Part shown: positions 1 to 12,791 of the stretch, piece after piece
How positions within the stretch are numbered: position 1 is the first letter of the stretch
Layout of the letters: each line of letters begins with the position of its first letter
Notes under the pieces: model-generated
What the model was told of the DNA's origin: nothing
The model's database searches: none
Seen by the model: the letters and a program-made list of their open reading frames with translations, nothing else
Position numbers and translations under genes: made by a program
Assembly: GCA_963682055.1 (NCBI GenBank)
Contig: OY821740.1
Span: 37,530,795 to 37,594,794, forward strand
Reading direction: 5' to 3'
DNA: 64,000 bases
DNA from: Primula veris
Taxonomy: Eukaryota; Streptophyta; Magnoliopsida; Ericales; Primulaceae

Positions 1-176
1 CCAGTTTTTCGGTAAGTCAACTAAAAAAGCAATGCTGTTTATAACCAAAACAGCAAAAAAGTGAACTTAAAAGATGCAACCAAAGAAGCTCATATGGACA
101 AAACAAAATCAACAAAAGGAAAGGAAATATTTGCAGAATCTGATTCTCATTGTTCTGGTGTTGACTGTTGAAGAAG
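1..176. other. 3' flank of the first bHLH gene
   Basis: This stretch lies downstream of the stop codon of the minus-strand bHLH gene and probably holds its 3' untranslated region. It is AT-rich and no other gene is visible in it. Confidence 0.5.
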
Positions 177-2103
177 TTATAGAGAATGTAGCCCAATATC
201 CATTCCATTGTAGGCAATTGGAGAATGCATCCACTTATCATCAGAGCTCAATAACTACAAAAATTTATTAAATCAAACATTGTAAATCCTGGACAGGCAC
301 TAAACCGAAAATTTAACCAAAATTCAATTTCTTCTTGTTAAATTGGATAAGGAAAGGTAATACTCAAAAGTTTTTAACCAACAAAGATTTGTTCTAAACT
401 TGAGAAAAGTGTCATATTTTGGTACACTAATTTGCTCAGAACAGGGGACTGTATCAGCATAAATATCTAAAGCAGAACAATTGATTGTGGAATACTGGAT
501 CATATATTGGTCGCTTCCTATGATTTTTAATGACTATTCTTCCATACTAAACCAGTTAGCCACCTCTTCAAACCAAGAGACTAGCAACTTAACAATTGAT
601 TTGGGTCCAGATAGGATTTTAAGATTTTTTAATGAAAATATAGGGACTGCTGATGTAGTTAACCTAAATATATTCAAGAAGTTCAATTTTATTTTGATCT
701 AGACTACCTGTATTTGAAGCTGCAAGAACTTCACATAGTGGACTGCTTCATCTAGCATTGTGCTAATATCAACCTGTTAAAGGAATGGCAAATACTCGAT
801 TTAATTTTCCAGTTTTCGCTAACAAATGAAGTAAGGAAAAGAAAAGCTAGCTATCCTTAGTCCTTACCTTAGTTCCATTGGGAACAAGTTTCTGTAAAGT
901 CTTAAGTCTCACATTGATTTTCTCTCTTCTCTTCTGCAATTCCAAAAAATAAATAAAAAATTGACAATTAATCTACAATAATTAGATATTTTAATGAATT
1001 TTTATATAACAAAATGTCACATTCATGTTATGCTATTATTACCCTGGCATATACACTCTGTGAGTCAGTTGCAACACCATCTGCTTTTCTTTTCTTTCCG
1101 TCTTTGCTCACTGATCCGGTAGTAAGCTCACCAGAAGCATTAAAGTCATCAGTCGTAGCGGTTTCCAACTTGTTGTCATCGGAATTCTGTGTACATTTTC
1201 TATTTTTCTTGGATATTGTCTGTGATAAAAGAGTTCAATATTACCACAAGCAAGTATAAATAGTAATCAACGAAATTTGGGTCGAGGCTTTAAACAAACT
1301 TAATGTCATTATTATTTTTTGTTCTATTTTTTCCAAAATACTTCTCATGTTTGATTTCTTCTCAAGGACATTTGTTATCATTAAGAAATCAAAGACAAAA
1401 AACAAACTCACAGTAGAAAATAGAATAGTAGTCAGATTTTTGTTTTTGGTCAGAAAAGGTAGTCATCCAAACTAAACAAATTTGCCTCTTCAAACCACAC
1501 CCAAAAATATCCATAGAAACTGATGATGTAGAAGGTAAAGAAATCAAGTTTTTTCATGAGATGGTAACGCTAAAATTTACTTACATTTTCTGACACTCGA
1601 GGTTTTTTCTTTGAAGTCATGGAAAACGATTCAATATTGCTCATGTATTCTGAGCAATTCATCAATGATGGCATCGTTAGCTTCCTCTTCGGCTGATGGT
1701 TTTCGTTTCCCAAAACATCTAATAGTATATCTTGGTTCGCTGAAAACATGTCTCCGATGTTATCATCCACAAAATATGTACCTAACGAACTGTTTCTTTT
1801 GTTATCACTGATTGAAAACATGAAGGGATCAATGTGTTTATTAGACTCCGAACTCCGAATATCAGAAGAAAAGCCACTACTATCATTTCCACTTTCCTGA
1901 GAAAGACAGTGAAATTCGGAGATGAAAGCATCAGAAGAATTGAATTGACACTCATCAACCTTCATGTATGCGTTTCTTTCGAAAATGGGCCAAGAATCTG
2001 CGGAAGTTTTGAGGTCCCAATTGTTAAGCTGACCTTCTTCAGAATTTAAAAGTATACTAAGGGAATTCCATTCTTCCTCTAGAAAAACTCCAATTTGCTC
2101 CAT
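177..2103 (-). CDS. RSL-type bHLH transcription factor, tandem copy 1 (301 aa)
   Basis: Nuclear bHLH regulator of the RSL (RHD6-like, subfamily VIIIc) type; in Arabidopsis the class II members (RSL2, RSL4) drive root-hair growth. Five exons on the minus strand: 2103-1585, 1219-1043, 933-868, 773-708 and 254-177. All junctions are GT-AG, all exons keep phase 0, and the sum is 906 nt. Residues 1-173 are acidic and Ser/Asn-rich and open with the family-like MEQIGVFLEEEW. A Lys-rich linker follows. The bHLH begins at TDSQSVYARKRREKINVRL and continues with [29 protein letters not shown]; the C-terminus is the RSL signature LLSSDDKWMHSPIAYNGMDIG. Compared with its neighbour it is shorter, has Ser for Pro in TDPQS and Val for Glu in INERL of helix 1, and a shorter tail. 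The basic-region Glu and Arg are kept, so DNA binding is likely. Role in this plant is inferred. Confidence 0.93.
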
Positions 2104-2216
2104 CTTTGTATGCTTTAAGCAAATATTTGGAGAAAAAATAGGTGATTAGACCGGAAAAAAAAGTTTGATATACTAGTTTGAAACTAGATTATGATAGAAC
2201 AGGAAATCTTAGCCAT

Positions 2217-2223
2217 ATTTATA
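2217..2223 (-). promoter_or_regulatory. TATA box of bHLH copy 1
   Basis: The minus strand reads GGGTATAAATAT here, about 114 bp upstream of the start codon at 2103. The same 12-mer stands at the matching place in front of the second bHLH gene, so the core promoter was probably duplicated with the gene. Confidence 0.65.
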
Positions 2224-5200
2224 CCCATAGTGAAGGAGAATAATCTTATGGATGATAATTGAAGTGGCTATTAAATTGTATTTTGTTGGCTTTAAATGTA
2301 TGATTATATTCTTCTTTGGTAAGTTCTAGTATATGTCAACTTTTGTTAAGGTAGTTGCAACTTGCAACCTACAATTTGTTAAGTACATACAGACCAACCT
2401 GCAATAATAGTCCACAGGCTAAAAATAAACCCTTTCATATCATGTGGCATTAAACAATTGATCAAACTCAAGAATGGTGTTAAACAGAAACATTGAGTTT
2501 ATTTCTTCTTCCTCCTTGACGAAAAAAATGAAGGTCTAAGCTTTATATGGTTACAACTATTAAGCTCAACTTCACATTGTGTGTGTATAAATTATACTTT
2601 ATTTCGTTTTACGACTCAAAAACTATTTTTTTTTGTCTTTATTGCCTGGAAATAGCATACTACTATCCTTTTCTTTCCTGTCTCAAATATTCCATCTTAT
2701 TAATTAAGATGCTGCAGGTGAACAAGAGAAAAAAATGTTTAGTGCACCAGCACCTGTATACTAGTATCGCGCATGACATGGCAATATAAACAACAAGGAG
2801 ATGTATAATTGTAAAAGAAAGAGATCATATAAGAGCTACTGGTTTAAGTTCCTCCCGTTCGGCTTGCTAATGTGTTTGACTCCTGAGTATGAGACAATAT
2901 AGTTACTAGGTAACTAAGCAAAATTTAAGACTGTTTAGGTTACTCATGAGCTAGCTAACTAATAGTGCTATCCGATAAGACTAATTAGCTTTCTTTTTAA
3001 TGTTTTAGAACATTTCTGTTCATTAAGATATTTCCCGAATTTTAGATTTCAATATTAGGCTTCTTATTAAATATTTTAGCCTTTTGTGTAATTTTATTGC
3101 GTTATGGGTGCACTTGGTTTGTAGGTTAATAAGAAATTAGTGATAGTAATTTTACTCTCCCGGGTTTTTAACTAGGTAGTATAACTCATAAGACAGTGAG
3201 TACGGTCAAAGTGCTGTAAGTTATACACTCGCATCATGTAGTTTTTAAAACAGAACCATACATATTTGAGATTATATTTAAGGCTGAGTTTGGTCCAAAA
3301 TCTAGCGAACTCGGGCATAAGGTGATAAAAGAGTCAGCTCAATTTATATACACTTTCATGTTTACTTTACTCATATTGGCAAGCTTGTCTTCATTTCAAA
3401 AGTAATTTGACGGAAATCATGATCTGAAATTCATTAGGATAAAAAAAGTAGGCAGTGATGGACATACAAACTAAGATATAGACATGAAATGCTGAATTCA
3501 TAAAAATCAATGCTAAATTTTACTTAGCTGTTATCTCCGCATCATTTTGCATTTACGGAGTTTGTTTGCCTTATTTATTAATATAAAAACCATTAGGATG
3601 ATCAAGTTGGCTGTTAGTTAATTAAGAGATAAATCTGAGTTGACAAAACATGCTTAAAGAGTTGTTCAATAATTTTAGGTAGTTAGATTGTATAAATAAT
3701 AATAGCATGAGATCACGACGCTCGATTTGTTAGATTTAATATGTTGTGATGAATTTTATTCGTGCTTAAACAATTTTATTGGAGTAATTAAACAAGTGCC
3801 AATCATAGAGCTAACCATAGTAAATTACTAAATTAATATGGCTTCAGATTTTAATAGTCTAAATAGTAAAGGGAAGTTTCCCAAAAATCCTTATCTTAGT
3901 TAGATACCTGAAAACTCCCTTCTAATTGGACTTCTTCTAATGATGCCTTTTCACAGTTTTCTCCTTTATAAGCTCACATAGTTTGTATTTTGTCCTTCCA
4001 TAAATACCTTTACTTAAACTTGTTACAAAATATATTTGGGTTACCATTACTAGCTAAATCCCCTCTAGATCGAGTTATAATTTTAAAATTCATCAAACTA
4101 TCGATCCAGATCCCAAAGTGGACAGATTCGTGAGCGTTGCAGAAATCATACTTTCGTGTAGTGTTTTATTTGGGGGTAAAACAGTGATATTTAAGGCAAT
4201 ACAACAAGAAGAATAATTCAAATTTAAATTTTAAATACCCAAAGCCAGATAAACAAATTAATGAATTGTGAATTTTTGAGATTAAACACTATGGTTACTT
4301 TTTGTTGATTCTTCTCTGTTTGAGAAGTGATTTTTTCTCCTATAAAAGGTAATCCTATGGAGATGAAACTTATGGAGGCGAAGCAGAAAAGTATACACAT
4401 GTTTTCCATTTTATATCATTTTGTTTGGGTGACAATCATAATATAAATATACTAGTATCATACTATCATTTTATATGATGGTTGGACAATTCCGTCTATA
4501 CATCAAAGTTGGTTGATATTTATTGTGTTGAAATAAGTATTCAAACCACCGAAGTGTAATGACTTATGAGTGTATATAGTACGAGCAAAATCGAGGATGC
4601 ATTCAGGAAGTTTCATCTAGCTGGTGAGGCTCAAATTTAGTGATCCTCTTTAGATGACTGGTTGTGTTGGCTAACCAAAGCCCAAGTATCAAGGACATAT
4701 TAGGGCTTATCCTCCAAAAAAAATGACATATTAGGGCTTAGTGTGAGTTCATTGTCAAACTGTTCCGGTTAATAAGTTTTTGGATTTCCAAGAAGGGATT
4801 TTGGGTTTCAATATTTTGATCCACCGTTTGTGGATTGAGCGACATGGTATTCATGAACGAGCAGTAACGCCTAATAGTTTATGGATATATATAGTTATAT
4901 ACTAGAGCAGATCAAGCATATCAGGAGTGTGTTAGTATATTAGGGTTTCCTTTAAAAAGGTGGGTTACCCAATTGGTCAGAGACTTAGTATATCGTGCTC
5001 ATGTCTTTGCTATCTCGAATGTGAGGGTAATTATTATTTATTATCACAAAGAAAACGTGTAATTTAGGAGCAGAGGTAGGGATTTTTTTTCCTGGTTGAG
5101 GGAGTAGATATCGCAGTATGCCTTTTTACATACAGCTGATCACATAACGGGGAGCTAGTATGTGTCGAGGAATCGTTGCGAGCGTTCTTCGAGAAACTCA

Positions 5201-7471
5201 AAAGTGGAGGTTTGTTACTTTTCTAGTGCTAGCTATTGTGCTACCACTTATTTAGGTTTCACTCAGGTTACTTCTGAACCTTTTTAGCACTATTGGTGGG
5301 TGTGATTTCGTGCTGCTAGTTCAGATGAGTGTCGGAACATCCGAGAAACCATTTTTTTTAATGGAAAAGCCCTTTATTACAAAACCATGAATGTCTTAAA
5401 CTATGGAACAGCGGCCTCCATGGTGGCTTAAATAAAAACGGTTCCGATAGCGATAAAGAACTCGGAAAATGGTTCCGAGAAACAATTCATAGTGGTGGTT
5501 GGTGGATTTTTGTCAGACTCTCATCAAATGGCCAGAGACGTTTCTTTGTCATCAGACCAGTGTTCTTGTATTCAATCTAACCCTAGTCCGAATGTGTACA
5601 GAATTGTTTTAGGTTAGGTTCACTTCTAACTGTGTGAGACTGTGCATACTTCTGTTGCCATAATGTTAATTCCAGAATTTGATTCACGATATGATCAACT
5701 TCATTTGCTTATCTTTGTGGTATCAATTAGAGGTCACAACTTCATACATATATATATTTTTTTAAATCAAGAACATGCGCATTATTATTAATAATAATGT
5801 GTCAAGATTCACTGCCCTTTAAAACAAGTTCCAAAGGACTACAAAGAACATAAGATACATCGCAACACTAGCCGCAACTCCAAATAACCACCTAAATCCT
5901 TCCACCTAAAGCAAATTATATACAAGAAACCAAATAAAGCGTAAGTAATAAATATGACCATCTGAAATTTTGATCATGCAAAATGTACCATGTACAATTG
6001 AACATACTACCCAGAAACAGACTTTCATTTAATCACATCACCTGTCAAGATCTAGTAAGTAGAAAGGAAATGTTTTTTTTTTTGTTTTTTTTACCACCTT
6101 AAAAAATAAATTGCAAATGCTACTACCCTTCATTTAAAGTAATCGTATGTTTAAAGTTTATTCAACATCATAAGAGGAAAAAACACTGCCTTGCAGGGAA
6201 ATATTCAGAACCCAAATTAAGATAGCCATAAAGCCAGATCCGTTTGGAATGGTAATAAATCAATTTCTTTGGGAACACAGAAATAAGTGAAAAGTTGGTT
6301 TTGGAGCAGAAAATCAAGCGAAGGTCAAGTGAAGAAACATTCAATCCTTGTTTAGTTGTTACTCAGCGATAGCTTATTTATACTAAGTGTAGAACTCCCA
6401 CATGAAACTAAGGAATATAAACACTTCTGAATCTGTTTGGGGATTTAATCTTTATGAATTATGATATTTGGTGTTGCAAACACTCATGTAAATTTATTTA
6501 TTTTGGTTTACGAGGACTTGCATCTTTAATATTCTAAACATAATTTAATTCAATGATCAGTACAAGTATATAACTTTAGCTAGTTTAAGACTCTTCTATA
6601 TAGTTATGGTTAGGTGTTTTCTGGGCTACGAGACCATAATAGATTCTACTACCCAAGACAGGTCAGAACTAGAGCAATTCATCAAGCTTTTTCACTACGA
6701 AACACGCTTTTTAAAACAGTGGTTTAGACCAGGTGTATCTATCCTAACCGTATTTTGATTTCCGAAAGGACTCAAATTACAAATATTTTTTTTTAGGTTA
6801 GTGCTATAATGTTTCTTTGACAAACAAGTTTAATGCCAAGGTATCCTTGTATACATATCACAAATTAATCATGAACTTCAACTTCAAGTAGCAGGTTATC
6901 TATTAAATTGTTATCATTATCATTAATTTTAATTTTTTACTAATCCTCCCATTTTTATTGAGGTTGATTTATTTATATTGCTGATTAAAATTACTGTTGA
7001 AATTCTCATGTTAAGGAAGACAATGACGTTAATTACAAAATTGTAGTTTGACGATAACATAATCTCTGAAATTTCATCTATGTAGTAGAAGTATATTTCA
7101 ATAAAATGATAGAAATACAAATTAACTGATCATGTTTACAACACCAGAACATAAATTACTACAGGAACAGGAACAGGAACAGAAACCAACATGCAAGATC
7201 AGCTAAATACAAAGAATACTATCTTCAGTTTCTTTAGAGCACCATGCATGTATCTTGAGAAAGATGCCCTAACTAATTACAGACCCTAAACATGTGCCAT
7301 CAAATATTATAATACATGTGATTAGAACTCATCATTATGATGGAGTTAAAATATGGTTGTTATCAATGTGATTATAGATGAGGAGGTACTCCAATTCTTA
7401 TTTATATGTTATTTTATATCTTTAAAAAGAATGGTCACTTGAGAATATTGTTCATGTAATCCCTTGAATGG
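2224..7471. other. Intergenic region between the two bHLH genes
   Basis: About 5.2 kb without a convincing gene. Open frames are short and unlike known proteins. The part from about 4.6 to 5.9 kb is less AT-rich than the rest and may contain decayed retroelement sequence (an antisense stretch near 5.75-5.9 kb with a TAA-rich end resembles a LINE tail), but this cannot be confirmed by eye. A short direct duplication of about 16 bp occurs near 4699 and 4721. Confidence 0.4.
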
Positions 7472-9777
7472 TCACATAGAAAGTTTGTCGTAGAGACCCA
7501 TATCCATTCCATTGTAGGCGATGGGGGCAAACATCCACATTTCATCAGAACTTAGTAACTGCAAGGATACAAAGGAAGAATTTAGAAAGCAGAATAAACT
7601 ATTTAGTCGAGAACGAAAACCAAATTCATATTGGTGCGAGCCAGACAGTAAAAAATTGTTCCCTACATGATTTCCTAAGATAAATTTTGTTTGTCTCTGA
7701 AATTAGTCAAAATTATTCCTCACAAATTTGAAATGCATATGGTGATTATATATAATTAAAACATTCATCAGCTATCAAAATTTTACCTTTATCCTAGCAA
7801 TTTGTATTTTATCATTACTATAAAAAATGGTATGATATTCATACGAATATAAATCAGCGTTATATGGATACCTTAATTTGTAACTGCAGAAATTTCACAT
7901 ATTGAACTGCTTCCTCAAGCATAGTGCTAATGTCAACCTGTATATTAAGGGAAAAACATATCAGCAATGGTAATTGAAAAACATGTATGCCAACAGATCA
8001 ATAAAGTTGAACAAAGCTCCGAAAAGATTATATATGTAATTTGTTACCTTTGTTCCATTTGGGACAAGGTTCTGAAGAATTCTCAATCTTTCGTTGATTC
8101 TTTCTCTTCTTTTCTGCAAAATAAATTATTTGGGTCTAAGTACATTACATAACTTGAGATAACTATTTTTTTATATCATTGTTTTCAGCGACATGTAATT
8201 GTAACAAAGTAGTTGACTTAATTAGTCTTTCTCTTCTTTTTTTAGTACTATTTTAAGGTTTCTAGTTCTTTTTCTTTTCATGGTTGTTAACTTGTTATAG
8301 TTTTTGTTTTTTGTGTCGAGGGAAAAAAACGTCTTATCACCCTGCTGAACTATAACGATTTTTGTTGAATTAGCTTTTCCAAAATTCTCTTTGTTAGAAG
8401 TTCTCATTATAATAATTTGAAACCTTTACATAAAAGTACATAGAACGTCGTTTAATGTATAATTTTCAACCATTGTTCGTCACCGACTTACAAGAATATT
8501 ATAGCCTTCCGTAAAATATCAATGTCGTCACAAACATTAATGTTGTCCAAAAAACTGGTGGTAATCAGTTTGAGTGTGATGTTTTATAAAAATGTTAGAA
8601 ATTTAATAGTACCCTTGCATAAAGGCTCTGGGGATCAGTTGCAGCCCCTCTGCATGCTCTTGTTTTTCCACTAGAGTTTAAAGCTGTATTAGCTTTTCCT
8701 TTAAAGTCTTGAGATGCAATATTCAAGTTATCATCCTCTGAGTTACAAGAGTTGGGATGATCCTGTACATCTTTTGTTCCACTTTTCTCCTCATCATCAG
8801 TACCATCTAATGAGTTTTTCTTGTTCTTTTTGGACAAGGCATTTCTCTTCACTTTGTGAGCCTGCATCAAGAAATTAAATGCATATTATTCGATAATGTT
8901 TGTGTATATAAAGCCATATATATGTACTCTTTTCAATAATATTTTCTTAAGATTGCCAAAAAAAATGGTGTACAATGCAAGGTAGCTGGTTTAAGAGCAG
9001 CATATGTACCCCTTTTGATTGATTCAATATTGTCTTTTTATGAACTATAAGGTAATGTACATTCGCTTCATATGTAAATGGTTACACATTTAAAATATTA
9101 GAACATTGTTCTATAGTTGGAAAGGAACAAAAAACAAGACTTACGTCTCTTGGAAGCCGAGGCTTCTTCTTCGGGGATTCAACCAGTTCATTCATTTTTC
9201 CATCTCCACTTGTTTCGTGTTCTTGGACATGGTACTTCCTCTTTAACTTCAATTCTTCACCGGAATAAACAGTAGTACTTGACTGATGAAAGTCATTTTC
9301 GGGATTCTCATGATTAACCAATTCCGTTTTCGTGATGAAATTCTCTTCCATAACACGAGGAAAATTTGGCACCAAAAACCCCTCAGAGAAAATGTTTCTA
9401 TGCTCGTACGTATTATTGCAGGACACTGTCATTTGGTTAGTCTCGCTAAAGAAATGGTTATTTTCATAACCCTGAGTTGGGAAAAATGGACTATTGCTAC
9501 CACTGCTGTAACTGTTTTCTTCATAAATTTTTTGGGAATTAGGTAAGGAATTGGCAAAGTTGTATAAATTAACACCACCAATGTCATTGATGTTCATACT
9601 AGTCTCATCAATGGACAAAAAGTTTGAGGAGATCATTCCATTATTTCGAAAAGTATTGCTATACTCATTATTGGCATCATACAGATGTGCCATAAATTGA
9701 TCAGCTTCAAAATTTGAGAAAACTCCACTCAAAGATGATTCCCATTCTTCATTAAGACATGCTCTAATAGGCTCCAT
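7472..9777 (-). CDS. RSL-type bHLH transcription factor, tandem copy 2 (366 aa)
   Basis: Nuclear bHLH protein of the RSL class II type (RSL2/RSL4-like). Five minus-strand exons: 9777-9145, 8861-8613, 8113-8048, 7937-7872 and 7558-7472; GT-AG junctions, all phase 0, 1101 nt in total. The N-terminus MEPIRACLNEEWESSLSGVF resembles copy 1. A basic patch (SPKKKPRLPRD) closes exon 1 and a Lys-rich, acidic linker fills exon 2. The bHLH is of canonical family sequence: ATDPQSLYARKRRERINERL at the exon 2-3 boundary, then [29 protein letters not shown]. The tail LLSSDEMWMFAPIAYNGMDMG is the RSL signature, followed by a short unique end. The two central exons are 66 bp each, exactly as in copy 1, which shows a tandem duplication. 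This copy is nearer the family consensus. Expected role: transcriptional control of cell outgrowth such as root hairs (from family knowledge, not shown here). Confidence 0.95.
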
Positions 9778-9900
9778 CTCAATTTCTTCTCAACTAATTT
9801 GACTATCTTTTTGGAAGTAAGAGAAAAAAAATGATGATACTGTTTGATTGTGGTATAGGAAGTTATAGAAAGTTGGGATGAGCAAACAATTTGGGTGTAT

Positions 9901-9907
9901 ATTTATA
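9901..9907 (-). promoter_or_regulatory. TATA box of bHLH copy 2
   Basis: The minus strand reads GGGTATAAATAT, about 124 bp before the start codon at 9777. It matches the element in front of copy 1 base for base over the 12-mer. Confidence 0.65.
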
Positions 9908-12478
9908 CCCAAGGGTCGGGCTTTGACTTTATTTTAAAACTGAAGTTTGATAATACTTTTATTCTTAAAAATTATAACTATAACTCAGGAGTCCACTCTG
10001 GGACCATACAGCTAAGGGTGTGACCAAATTCATGCAATAATTGGATTTAATAATAGCTCAACCTTCCCCTAATCCTAAGCAAGCTTAGAGCTAATTAAAA
10101 TGCAATCTAAATGATTAGAGAGTTTAACTGTCAAAATCCACTCATTGAGGGGCAATAATATGCTATCATCCTATCGCACATCGACAAGTTAAACAATACT
10201 TATGCATTGATGCTTCCGATTATAAGTCGTAGAACTTGAATCACTGACTAACAGTTTTTCCTGCGAGCTCGTATAAGACATTTTATTAAAAAGCAACAAG
10301 GATACTCACACTTTCTACACTACTCAACCTAATGCTTGCAATAGCAGTGTGTCTTGCTTTTTTCCGACTAACACACTGCCCACATATATAACGGTATTTG
10401 TCATTCACCAAATGTACAATAAAGAAAATGTACAATTTTTTTCCCTATAAAGATGGACAAAACGATCAATAGCTTTAGTTATCTAGAGTTAGTTATCAAA
10501 ACCAAATGTCCAATACATGCTAGTTAATGATAAGAAACATTGTAATACTATTTGTCTGTAACTATATATGATGCTAATATGAAAAGAAGTGATACCGGTA
10601 CAATCATTTATAAATCACCGATACAACATTGGTTTTTCATAAGTTTTGATGTGTTGTTTATATGGTTTGGCTTCTTTTCCTTCATATGTTTTTTTTTTAT
10701 GTACACAATTTTTTTTCCTTCATAGGTAAGGTAGTTCTTAAGGGTGAAGTCTTCTCAATATTCTATGTTAACTACAATTAATCTTAGGTTAATTGAAGAT
10801 AGTTAGGCAGAACAAGTATTTCCAAAACTAATAAAAGGAAAGGGGTTGAGTTTTATGAATTGGGAGAACGTGGAGAATTTTATTTGATTTGCTAGCTATA
10901 TAGAAATTAGTTGGGAGATTAAAATAAATGGATAAGGAGGCCGGTCAGATCGTGTGAAGAGTATGACATTACACTTTTTTTTAGTTTTTTTTGTGCGTGT
11001 AACAAATAAGTGTTACATTATTGTCGACATCCCAAGCGCAAATTTCGACCTTTTGTCCCTTTAATATATTTTAAATTTGATTGTAGGCGTAAAGTGAATT
11101 GTTTCTTCACCTTGATAATATATTAATAATATTATTTTACTAGAAGTGATTCTAATAATTAACCCTCGTGTATACAAAGATCGATAAAGTACATGATCAA
11201 AGTGATAGTCCTTAGATGATAAGAAACTAGAGTAAATTTGATTTTGTCCATTCTAAAGTTAATATATAGTTACGTGCGTATATTGTAACTAAAAGTTGCC
11301 TAGTATTTTTTTCACAGGTTCAATTGAAATAATTATTATAAACCGAACTATGTTGTCAAAAAATGTTACTCACGTGAGTTTGATTGTTTTGTCAAAAAAC
11401 TCTTGTCACACCTCTCTGGAATTCCTGGCCAGAGTTAACAAATAGGTTTGTAGCTCATAACAAATATATATAATCTTCCACAAAACGAGTATGCATTTCT
11501 AAAAATGTTTATTTACTACTGTAAATGTGTATGCACTTATGTAAATGATTTGTTTATCAAAACGAATGCATTTATTTTTCGATGGATATGCACTTCGAAA
11601 AAGGGTATCACTTCATCAGGAACGAGTATGCACTCCACTAGACCTCTGAATACCTCATCGAAAATTCATCCAACTTAATTATGTCAACGACCGACGACCA
11701 ATGGGTAGGTGGGTTAGATGGTGAGGGTGAGCTCGGTCAGGTTTGGTTGAATTTGGTTGCGAAGAGTTAGGGATCGTGATAAATTTTGAATGAGCAATGA
11801 GAAAATTGACACTTTCGAAAAATAAAAGGTTTCAATGCTACTTTTTAAGAACATGGTCTAAACAGTAACACCTTTTGGTGATTTTTTTTAGCATTGTTTC
11901 ATTATAAAATAATTGTAGTACTTGACATTTTTTTTTTCAAAAGATGCAATCGCATTATTTTCTAAAAACTATTAAGGGGCATTTTGAGGCCTGATGCATT
12001 TTTAATCTTAATCAGAGACAATGGACCTTTATTTAAACTATTCTTGTTTCATGGCGGGACAAAAACGTAAATGACCATAAATTTATTTTTCCACCAAATA
12101 ACTCCGAAATAAATTCACAACAAATCAGAAATAATAATAATAAAAAAAGTTATTTCTATGGAATTTTTTCCCACAAAAAATTCAAAACCTCGAAAAAAGA
12201 GTATAAAATAACAAAAAATCAGAAAAACCTCCAAAAGTAAAATATTTTAGGACACTACTTTTTTCATACAAAAACTCAAATCACAAAAAAAATAGTAAAT
12301 CAAAATATAAAAAAAAAACTTAAAAAATTACAAAAAAACACAAATTTCATAAATTGAGAAAATTAAGACAATGCTTGTACCGCATAACATTAGCTATTTT
12401 CACTTGGGCACAGTTTTTCCAAAATACTTTTTCGGTGTGCAGGACAATGCTTTTTCGGAATAAATCATTGGAAAGATC
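9908..12478. other. Intergenic, no gene seen
   Basis: AT-rich sequence with homopolymer runs. No coding exon, RNA gene or bounded mobile element could be recognised. Confidence 0.4.
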
Positions 12479-12791
12479 TCTAAAAACTACACGATTTCAA
12501 TAAATAAAATTACTCAATCAGACATTTGAGTCAATTTTTATGACAAAAAGAATGAGGACATTCCTTAATATTCAGAACAATGTCCAGTTGTTTTTCGCAC
12601 AAATATTGTCCAAATCCACTTTTGTAATTTGAGTCGAATAAAATCCTAAAAATACATGATTTTAAAAAATTATCTCAATGAGGCATCCTAGTGAATTTTT
12701 ATGAAAAAAAATAACAAAGACACCCTTTAATATTCAAAACAATATTGTCTTGCTGTTTCCACACACACACTGTCCAAATCCACTTTTTTAA
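12479..12791. repeat. Two degenerate direct repeats, period about 167 bp
   Basis: Unit 1 (about 12479-12625) and unit 2 (about 12646-12791) share the same order of short blocks: a start like CTAAAAAyTACAyGATTT, then GAGTsAATTTTTATGA, then TTAATATTCA, then TGTCCAAATCCACTTTT. Identity is moderate, so the duplication is old. Function unknown. Confidence 0.55.

Noticed and set aside
8222..8407. 61-codon minus-strand frame within the second bHLH gene
   Set aside because: It lies entirely in intron 2 and is not compatible with the splice-defined protein.
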